Of a DNA stretch of 12,529 bases, positions 8,501 to 12,529 are shown in pieces. Positions within the stretch are counted from its first letter, which is position 1, and every line of letters begins with the position of its first letter. This DNA comes from CAYTSW01 sp964440605 (lineage in GTDB: Bacteria > Planctomycetota > Phycisphaerae > Phycisphaerales > UBA1924): the NCBI GenBank assembly GCA_964440605.1, contig CAYTSW010000079.1:1-12529 (forward strand). Reading direction: 5' to 3'. Made by a program: the position numbers and the translations under genes. The notes below the pieces were generated by a model, which was given only the letters and a program-made list of their open reading frames with translations, was not told the DNA's origin and made no database searches.

Positions 8501-9312
8501 CGCTCACCATCGCCACCATCGTCCTCTTCCGATCGCTCCCCGCCCTCGTCGACATCGTCGTCCTCTCGCGCCTCCCCCTCGACTCCGGCGCTCGTTACGC
8601 GCTCTCCACCGTCGTCCGCTACGTCATCGCCATCATCGGCGTCTCGCTCATCTTCGCCGCCCTCGGCCTCGCCTGGAACAAAATCCAGTGGCTCGCCGCC
8701 GCCCTCACCTTCGGGCTCGCCTTCGGCCTTCAGGAGATCTTCGCCAACTTCATCTCCGGGCTCATCATCTTGGCCGAACGCCCCATCCGCCTCGGCGACA
8801 CCGTCACGGTCAGCGATATCTCCGGCAAGGTGACGCGCATCCGCATGCGCGCCACCACCATCACCGACTGGGACCGCAAGGAACTCATCATCCCCAACAA
8901 GGACTTCATCACCAACAACGTGATCAACTGGACCCTCTCCGACCCCATCCTCCGCGTCATCGTCCCCGTCGGCGTCTCCTACGACTCCGACGTCCGGTCG
9001 GTCGAGCAGGTCCTCCTCCAAGTCGCCAGCAGGCACGAAGCCGTCCTTCAGGATCCCAGGCCACGCGCTCTCTTCCTCGGCTTCGGCGACTCCACGCTCA
9101 ACTTCGAGCTCCGCGTCTTCATCCCCAACATCGAAGAGTTCCTCCGCGTCAAGCACGATCTCCACATGCAGATCACCGAAGCCTGCCGAAACGCCGATAT
9201 CGAGATCGCCTACCCCCAGCGCGACCTCCACGTCCGCTCCATCGGACCACTCGAACACGCCATGCGCGACGGGCGGGCAGCGCACGAGCAAGACCCCATC
9301 ACCAGCGGCTGA
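5545..9312 (+). CDS. Large MscS-family mechanosensitive channel, MscK/KefA-like
   Basis: Predicted inner-membrane tension-gated channel of 1255 residues that would release ions and solutes on osmotic downshock. A signal peptide ends near ASSLAAAQQ (about 25-33). Residues 72-500 form a long charged, Gln/Glu/Arg-rich coiled-coil region like the periplasmic domain of MscK and YjeP. Membrane segments lie at about 540-560, 583-609, 622-641, 667-686, 699-718, 744-770, 777-799, 858-877, 979-999, 1020-1043 and 1050-1080, eleven in all, the number known for MscK. The last is the MscS pore helix, with alternating Gly/Ala (LTFGLAFGLQEIF), followed by the beta domain (RPIRLGDTV, IIPNKDFITNNVINW) and the alpha/beta vestibule domain. 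Two loops are unusual: a charged cytoplasmic-like one (803-850) and a Gly/Ser/Thr-rich one (about 900-970). The start is TTG at 5545, overlapping the previous stop as TTGA; it gives a clean signal peptide, although a ribosome site is weak. The frame is open much further upstream, but there it only shadows the propeller gene. Confidence 0.9.
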   Translation: MIHRPRHFSIRATAALLATLLIGAASSLAAAQQLPPDDTADSAPAEGPSPGPETQPAEQPAVPANGELTQEALRARIEVYGPSENWDQTTRTIITRLNEAIALLDREAELAAQAAEVRREGEAAPATVERLRKELEADPEPAQPDVAPDAALPQLEQGLTQARADFESLQRAARELDSETERRRQRRSEIPDQIASLRQQLEAVNDALDDARVAERAREADGTLERLTAEQRAIRAQIAALEAETASYAAREDLLPLRQQRAQRRVNRAKALVERWQALVDAARQAQARRAAEEARQLAIQAAQAHPVLEQEAQELTELAASATRDGSLNDQVQQTRQAADADSAALQRLRKQFNAVDQRLETLGLNRATGLLLRRQFDELTDPAELRREREETRRTLERTQFDLIERREQLAALGDVDAAVDALMERVRESDVPLDNPDATRTVAEELIRQRSTQLSQLVSTLEAYDKELTRRLATLEERAGALVEFRTYIEERILWVRSVSGRFPPAQRWADTARAVASPSAWREIVTATGRAAASQWPLAALLTLLTAAVVALGHASRRRLARLADLVKSYKTDSFNHTLAALAFTFLAALPASAIFWWVGWALSMPAQQTDLGLALGEAMRAAGWFLLPLLFLQRTLSARGLATPHFRWNATKVRRVRSELRWFLPLVTPVAVVVAAAEYLNDEAVAGTIGRAGFTVGSVLLALVAWRTLSAIFNSEARNKPNADEDPAASGWVTLVKGLARLLVPLVPLTLVVLCWLGFYYTSFRLASRLEATFVLVILVVVTNALLMRWLFLARRRVAVEEAKRRREQAMADARGEKAADHTDKPTESTIAPIDENKLDLPAISAQTSSLFRTLIGLGVVVGLFVVWADVLPALRMLERVEIFPELRVAEEAERAPFKYLKHAATGGPGLLANETAATPVSASTPAASDSTSNGATLNAIPGMSAMPGGGGTATTGDASAMTGGVAEDAVTVADILFAVALTIATIVLFRSLPALVDIVVLSRLPLDSGARYALSTVVRYVIAIIGVSLIFAALGLAWNKIQWLAAALTFGLAFGLQEIFANFISGLIILAERPIRLGDTVTVSDISGKVTRIRMRATTITDWDRKELIIPNKDFITNNVINWTLSDPILRVIVPVGVSYDSDVRSVEQVLLQVASRHEAVLQDPRPRALFLGFGDSTLNFELRVFIPNIEEFLRVKHDLHMQITEACRNADIEIAYPQRDLHVRSIGPLEHAMRDGRAAHEQDPITSG

Positions 9313-9315
9313 CCG

Positions 9316-10306
9316 ATGCGCCCACCCCTCACCGATCACCCCTCGGGCCTCATCAAGGCCTTCGGGGCCGAAGGCCCCCTCAATCACGACGCCCCTGCCG
9401 TCGAACGCCGCTTCGAAGGCCGGCCCGTCGACCATTGGCTCTGGCTGCATCTCGACCACAACGCCCCCGCCGCGCGTGAGTGGATCGCCGGCCGCTCCAA
9501 CATCCCCGACCACGCCGCCACCGTCCTCCTCGCCGAGCACACCCGCCCGCGCTGCGACGTGCGCCCCGAGGGCATCCTCTTCGTCGGCCGCGGCGTCAAC
9601 CTCAACCCCGAGTCCGACCCCGAGGACATGGTCTCCATCCGCGCCTGGCTCGACGACCGCGGCCTCACCACCGTCGTCCTCCGCCGCGTCCGCGCCGTCG
9701 AAGACGTCGCCGACGAGTGCGCGCAGTCCAGCGCCATCCACTCCCCCGCGACCATCCTCGTCCGCCTGCTCGAACACCTGCTCACCCGCATGAACCCCGT
9801 CATCCTCGACCTGGGCGAAGAGCTCGACGAAGTCCAGGAAGCCGTGATCGACGAGCACCGCACCGTCCCCACCTCCCGCATCGCCGACCTCCGCATGCGC
9901 GCGCTCATCCTCCACCGCTACCTCGTCCCCCTGCGCGACGCGATCGCCGAACTCCGCCTCGCCGGCAAGGACCGCCTCGGCGCCGAGAACGCCTCACGCC
10001 TGCGCGAAGCGCTCGACCGCGTCATCCGACTCACCGAAGACCTCGCCGCCGCTCAGTCCAAGGCCTCGCTCGCGCGCGACGAGGTCGTCAGCCAGGCCTC
10101 CGAACGCCTCAGCACGCGCGTCTATCGCCTGACCCATCCTCACCGCCGTCTTCCTCCCCCTCACCGTCCTCACCGGCGCCCTGGGCATGAACGTCGGCGG
10201 CATCCCCCTCGCCAACGCCGACGCGGGCTTCCTCATCGTCATGGCCACGCTGACCGCCCTCGCCCTCATCGGCATCGCCCTCGCCTGGTGGCGCCGCTGG
10301 CTCTAA
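9316..10306 (+). pseudogene. CorA/ZntB-family cation transporter, interrupted by a one-base frameshift
   Basis: Remnant or misread gene for a 2-TM-GxN divalent cation transporter (Mg2+, Zn2+ or similar). The first 273 codons (9316-10134) encode the cytoplasmic domain: an alpha/beta N-terminal part, then long helices (EELDEVQEAVIDEH, 167-180; acidic and basic helices to about 270) that lead into the first membrane helix. At 10133-10135 there is one C too many. Skipping it restores a perfect C-terminus from 10136 to the TAA at 10304-10306: ILTAVFLPLTVLTGALG, the signature GMN (would be 290-292) followed by VGGIP, and a second membrane helix ending WWRRWL. The repaired protein is 329 residues, normal for the family; GMNVGGIP favours the ZntB-like branch. 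Read as written, the frame runs into the downstream repeats and stops at 10464 with an Arg/Pro/His-rich tail and no pore. The start lies 3 bp after the channel stop, so it belongs to that operon. A sequencing error is as likely as true inactivation. Confidence 0.82.
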
Positions 10307-10313
10307 ATCTGTC

Positions 10314-10381
10314 GTCGGTGGAACGGCCCTCCAGCCCGACTTCTGCCGTTGGTGGGACGGGGGTCCAGCCCGTCTTCGGCC
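10314..10381 (+). repeat. 34-nt imperfect tandem duplication
   Basis: Two adjacent 34-nt units, 10314-10347 and 10348-10381, share 27 of 34 bases; both carry GGTGG, ACGG, TCCAGCCCG and CTTC at the same offsets. The second unit can fold a 6-bp stem, GACGGG (10356-10361) with CCCGTC (10369-10374) around a 7-nt loop; the first has lost most of that pairing. It begins only 7 nt after the TAA of the repaired transporter. It resembles short GC-rich intergenic elements that can be present in many copies in a genome, but copy number cannot be judged here. Confidence 0.7.
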
Positions 10382-10404
10382 GCAGGCCGGCCCCGTGCCA
10401 CGGG
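10377..10404. other. Two adjacent tight GC-rich hairpins
   Basis: CGGCC-GCA-GGCCG (10377-10389) is a perfect 5-bp stem with a 3-nt loop. Two bases later CCCGTG-C-CACGGG (10392-10404) is a perfect inverted repeat, effectively 5 bp around a 3-nt loop. They follow the tandem duplication directly. Neither is followed by a T run, so they are not classic intrinsic terminators; a role in mRNA end protection or as part of an interspersed element is inference. Confidence 0.5.
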
Positions 10405-10440
10405 TTGGCTCTGCAACGCGTACGCCCAAGCGTCCTTCAA

Positions 10441-10457
10441 CACCCTCGCGGAGGGTG
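10441..10457. other. Perfect 7-bp hairpin, possible transcript-end structure
   Basis: CACCCTC-GCG-GAGGGTG folds as a 7-bp stem with a 3-nt loop. It is the strongest hairpin in the gap between the transporter and the secreted protein gene, so it could mark the transcript end of the upstream operon. No T tract follows (next bases CTACTGACC), so terminator function is unproven. The rest of the gap (10458-10545) shows nothing recognisable; no clear promoter is seen for the next gene. Confidence 0.4.
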
Positions 10458-10545
10458 CTACTGACCTCGGCTCTGCGCCGCCAGTCCTCACGCGACCCGC
10501 ATCCCCCATACCCTCCATCAGTACCCCCCAACGGACCCCGACACA

Positions 10546-10551
10546 GAAAGG
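10546..10551 (+). promoter_or_regulatory. Ribosome binding site choosing the start at 10559
   Basis: GAAAGG sits 7 nt before the ATG at 10559. The reading frame is open upstream through the hairpin region, but this site and the signal peptide that begins right at the ATG mark 10559 as the start. Confidence 0.45.
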
Positions 10552-10558
10552 CCCACCC

Positions 10559-11710
10559 ATGCACAAAGCCATCGCCGGCTTCGTCCTCGGCCTCGGCGTC
10601 GCCGCGCTGGGCCTTCTCTCGCCCTTCCACACCGAGTCGAGCACCACCGCCGCCCACGCGCAGGCCGCTCAGCCCGTGCGCCCCGAACGTGCCGGCGCTG
10701 AGCGCGTTCGCCCCCAGCGCGCATCCAACAATCGCATCGTCGCGCAAGCCAACGACCTCGCCGAGCGCTTCCCCGACGACCTCGGCAAGCCCACCGTCCT
10801 CAGCCCCAGCGCCGCCGCCCCGCTCGGCTACGTGCCCGACCGGCGCGTCATCGTCACGCTCATGACCTGGAACGGCAACCGCAACCAGCCCGACGGACGC
10901 CTCGACAAGTGGGAAGCCGATGGCAACGACCAACAGGCCATCGAGTGGCTGCGCAACTACATCGAGCCCTTCGCCGAAGTCGGCATCCGGCGCTTCTGTC
11001 TCCAGCTACCCGCCGGCTCCGCTCGCGGGCGCATGGGCTATTCCCACTTCCTCACGATGGGCAACGAGCGGCTCGAACGGCTCGCGCGCCTGTTCGACGA
11101 GCTCGAGATCAAATACCCGGGCATCGAGTTCGGCGCTTACGTCGGTTGGGGCATCGACTACGAACCCTGGAACAAGGCTCTCGAGGGCGACCCCCTGCCC
11201 GACTTCAACAACTACCACCACCGCCAGGCGATGCGCCGGCAACTCGAGCCCCTGCGCGTCTTCGGCTTCGACTTCCTCGGCCTCGACGCTTTTTCACGCG
11301 GTCGCAACACCGGCCAGAACGCCATGTGGGCCCGCTGGATCGAAGACGAACTGGGCCTGCGCATCATCGGCGAGGCCTACCCCATGGCTCGCGAGGGCAA
11401 CAACCGGCGCAACCCGCTCGAGCTCATGGAAGAAGAAGTCGCGATGTACCCCGCCGCAGGCGTCGCCAACTTCATCAACCGCCACGAAGTCCCCGGCAGC
11501 TTCGAGCAGTCGCGCTACGTCATCTTCAGCGGCCATTACAAGCCGATGCTCGAGCGCAACGACGTGCGCCGGCCCATGGTCGACGAGTGGGTCCGCCGCG
11601 GCTTCGTCCCATGGATCTACACCGGCAGCGCAAGCCAGGCGCTCGTCGAACTCGCCGCCTACGCCGAGTTCGCCCTCCAGCGCGAAGCCCGCCAACGCGA
11701 CGCCCGCTGA
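10559..11710 (+). CDS. Secreted protein of unknown family, possible (beta/alpha)8 barrel
   Basis: I do not recognise this 383-residue protein by name. It starts with a signal peptide (MHKAI, a hydrophobic stretch 6-21, then likely cleavage after AHA at 32-34), followed by a low-complexity Ala/Pro/Arg linker to about 60. From residue 95 onward short hydrophobic strands alternate with helices at barrel-like spacing: RRVIVTLM (95-102), IRRFCLQL (143-150), IEFGAYVGW (189-197), FDFLGLDAF (237-245), LRIIGEAY (267-274), VANFINRHE (302-310), RYVIFSGHY (319-327) and FVPWIYTG (349-356). Eight strands suggest a TIM barrel like those of glycoside hydrolases. Acids at strand ends, D243, E272 and E310, would be candidate catalytic residues; this is inference from spacing only. 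Aromatic and Asn/Gly-rich loops would suit carbohydrate binding. It stands alone on its strand, after the hairpin-rich gap, and converges on the dUTPase gene with 28 bp between stops. Confidence 0.72.
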   Translation: MHKAIAGFVLGLGVAALGLLSPFHTESSTTAAHAQAAQPVRPERAGAERVRPQRASNNRIVAQANDLAERFPDDLGKPTVLSPSAAAPLGYVPDRRVIVTLMTWNGNRNQPDGRLDKWEADGNDQQAIEWLRNYIEPFAEVGIRRFCLQLPAGSARGRMGYSHFLTMGNERLERLARLFDELEIKYPGIEFGAYVGWGIDYEPWNKALEGDPLPDFNNYHHRQAMRRQLEPLRVFGFDFLGLDAFSRGRNTGQNAMWARWIEDELGLRIIGEAYPMAREGNNRRNPLELMEEEVAMYPAAGVANFINRHEVPGSFEQSRYVIFSGHYKPMLERNDVRRPMVDEWVRRGFVPWIYTGSASQALVELAAYAEFALQREARQRDAR

Positions 11711-11733
11711 TCGCCCGACCCTCCGCCGCGATC
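11709..11733. terminator. Inverted repeat between convergent genes, doubtful bidirectional terminator
   Basis: GATCGC (11709-11714) and GCGATC (11728-11733) form 6-bp arms around a 13-nt loop, exactly in the 28-bp gap between the secreted protein stop and the dUTPase stop. The placement suits a shared terminator, but the arms are short, the loop is long and there is no T run on either strand. Confidence 0.2.
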
Positions 11734-11738
11734 TCGGC

Positions 11739-12215
11739 TCAACCCAGCCCCGTGGACCCGAACCCGCCCGTCCCACGCTCCGTGCGCCCCAACTCCGCCA
11801 GGTCCTCCACCGCACGCACTTCCACACGCGACACCGGCGCGATCACCAGTTGCGCGATCCGCATGGCCGGCTCGACGGTGAACGCCTCGCGCCCGAGGTT
11901 GATCAGTGGCACCATCACCTCGCCGCGATAGTCCGCGTCGATCGTCCCCGGCGTATTCGCCAGCGTGATCCCGTAACGGGTCGCCAGGCCCGAGCGCGGG
12001 CGGACCTGTCCTTCGTAGCCGAACGGAATCGCGATCGCGATGCCGCACGCCACCAGCCCGATCGACCCCGGCTCGATCACGATCGGCGCCGGCTCTGCTG
12101 GGCACGCGTACAGGTCCATCCCCGCTGCGTGCTCCGTCTGGTACGCCGGCACGACCGCGCCTTCGCGCAACAGTCGCACGCGCAGCTCGGGCCGCGCTGA
12201 CCGGGCCTCGCTCAC
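11739..12215 (-). CDS. dut: dUTP diphosphatase (dUTPase)
   Basis: Trimeric-type dUTPase of 158 residues, hydrolysing dUTP to dUMP and pyrophosphate in the cytoplasm; this keeps uracil out of DNA and feeds dTMP synthesis. All five conserved motifs are present and in order: AGMDLYA (31-37), PRSGLA (73-78), NTPGTIDADYRGEV (87-100) with catalytic D93, RIAQLVIAPV (119-128) and the flexible C-terminal arm RGTGGFGSTG (147-156). The length is typical and nothing is missing, so it should be active. The start is GTG (12213-12215), overlapping the stop of the gene upstream as GTGA; GAGG on the same strand at 12223-12226, 7 nt before it, supports this choice. It is therefore translationally coupled to the small upstream gene. 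Confidence 0.96.
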   Translation of the reverse strand: MSEARSARPELRVRLLREGAVVPAYQTEHAAGMDLYACPAEPAPIVIEPGSIGLVACGIAIAIPFGYEGQVRPRSGLATRYGITLANTPGTIDADYRGEVMVPLINLGREAFTVEPAMRIAQLVIAPVSRVEVRAVEDLAELGRTERGTGGFGSTGLG

Positions 12216-12526
12216 GCGTTGACCTCGGCGGGCGTGGGTCGGCGGGATTCGCCCGTCGCCCGATCAAGCCGCTCGATCGCCTCCTGCGCAGCGGCCATCG
12301 CCTCGTCGAACGACGAACGCCCGCGCACTTCGAGCATGATGTCCCGCCGCTCCGACCGAGCCAAATGCTCCTCGCATGTGCGCTTGGCCTCGGTCAACGC
12401 GCTGAGCACCGCGACCGCCCGTTCGCGCAGGGATCGAGCCTGATCGTCGCTCGGAGTGCCGCCCGAGGAGGGGGCCGCGACGTCGCGGTCAGAGCTTTGC
12501 GGGGGCGTGTGGGGTTCGTTGGGCAT
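12212..12526 (-). CDS. Small helical protein of unknown function upstream of dut
   Basis: A 104-residue protein that I do not recognise. Residues 1-28 are Pro/Ser/Asp-rich and likely disordered; residues 29-60 and 70-92 are charged, amphipathic and probably helical (for example SLRERAVAVLSALTEAKR and DEAMAAAQEAIERLDR), so a helical hairpin or short coiled coil is plausible. There is no signal peptide, membrane segment or metal-binding cluster; one cysteine (C51) is present. Its stop overlaps the dut start by 4 nt, so the two form an operon. The start ATG at 12526 lies 3 nt from the window edge and the frame is open to it, so a longer N-terminus is possible. Codon use is like that of its neighbours, and the 4-nt overlap argues that it is a real gene. 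Confidence 0.65.
   Translation of the reverse strand: MPNEPHTPPQSSDRDVAAPSSGGTPSDDQARSLRERAVAVLSALTEAKRTCEEHLARSERRDIMLEVRGRSSFDEAMAAAQEAIERLDRATGESRRPTPAEVNA
12223..12226 (-). promoter_or_regulatory. Ribosome binding site for the GTG start of dut
   Basis: On the minus strand GAGG lies 7 nt ahead of the GTG start, inside the last codons of the upstream gene. It is short, but its spacing and the GTGA overlap agree. Confidence 0.4.
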
Positions 12527-12529
12527 GCC

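Noticed and set aside
5449..9915. A 1488-codon open frame on the minus strand opposite the channel and transporter
   Set aside because: Composition is Gly/Glu/Asp/Ala-rich without domains; it mirrors the channel gene codon by codon, as expected in GC-rich DNA, and the + strand has clear MscS motifs.
10130..10140. Programmed +1 frameshift in the transporter gene
   Set aside because: No known recoding signal (slow or stop codon in the A site, upstream SD-like stimulator or designed pseudoknot) is seen at the site, and the family is not known to use recoding; a simple indel explains it.
10441..10457. Calling the 7-bp hairpin a Rho-independent terminator
   Set aside because: No T-rich tract follows on either strand, so it is recorded only as a hairpin.
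10605..10690. A 5'-extended secreted protein starting upstream of 10559
   Set aside because: The upstream in-frame part crosses the hairpin repeats, and the signal peptide begins exactly at 10559 behind a ribosome site.
10870..10925. EF-hand or dockerin-like calcium loop in the secreted protein (Asn/Asp/Gly-rich stretch at residues 105-122)
   Set aside because: The spacing of acidic and Asn residues does not match DxDxDG, and only one such stretch is present.
1..12529. Mobile element, prophage, CRISPR array, tRNA or rRNA
   Set aside because: No transposase, integrase, direct-repeat/spacer pattern, cloverleaf or rRNA-like sequence was seen on either strand; base composition is even across the window.

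Overview
The window is 12.5 kb of very GC-rich, gene-dense bacterial DNA with short gaps, several 4-nt or longer gene overlaps, GTG and TTG starts, and few strong Shine-Dalgarno sites. Gene content (two sulfotransferases, a GT4 glycosyltransferase, a very large MscK-type mechanosensitive channel, secreted proteins with Ala-rich signal peptides) and the small GC-rich hairpin repeats suggest a Gram-negative-type bacterium, most plausibly a planctomycete of the Phycisphaerae kind. That taxonomic guess is inference only. There is no sign of a phage, transposon, CRISPR array, tRNA or rRNA.

Left part (1-4114): two overlapping sulfotransferase genes on the + strand face a GT4 glycosyltransferase on the - strand across a 6-bp gap. 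Together they look like the edge of a locus that builds and sulfates a surface or secreted glycan. The glycosyltransferase is divergent from, and almost abuts, a threonine dehydratase/serine racemase-type PLP enzyme.

Centre (4205-10306): a tightly packed + strand unit encodes a secreted PD40/TolB-like beta-propeller, a 1255-residue MscK-like channel whose TTG start overlaps the propeller stop (TTGA), and a CorA/ZntB-type cation transporter 3 bp further on. The transporter carries a one-base frameshift just before its membrane domain, so as written it lacks its pore and signature motif. The set suggests an envelope osmotic or ion-homeostasis operon.

Right part (10307-12529): a 252-bp gap holds a 34-nt imperfect tandem duplication followed by three tight GC-rich hairpins. 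Then comes a secreted protein of unknown family whose strand pattern fits a (beta/alpha)8 barrel. Converging on it from the - strand are a complete dUTPase gene (GTG start) and, 4 nt overlapping upstream of it, a small helical protein of unknown function that reaches the window edge.

No clearly new defence, mobile or regulatory system is visible. The points most worth a second look are the frameshifted transporter, the hairpin/tandem-repeat element, the unknown barrel-like secreted protein and the propeller-channel-transporter unit.
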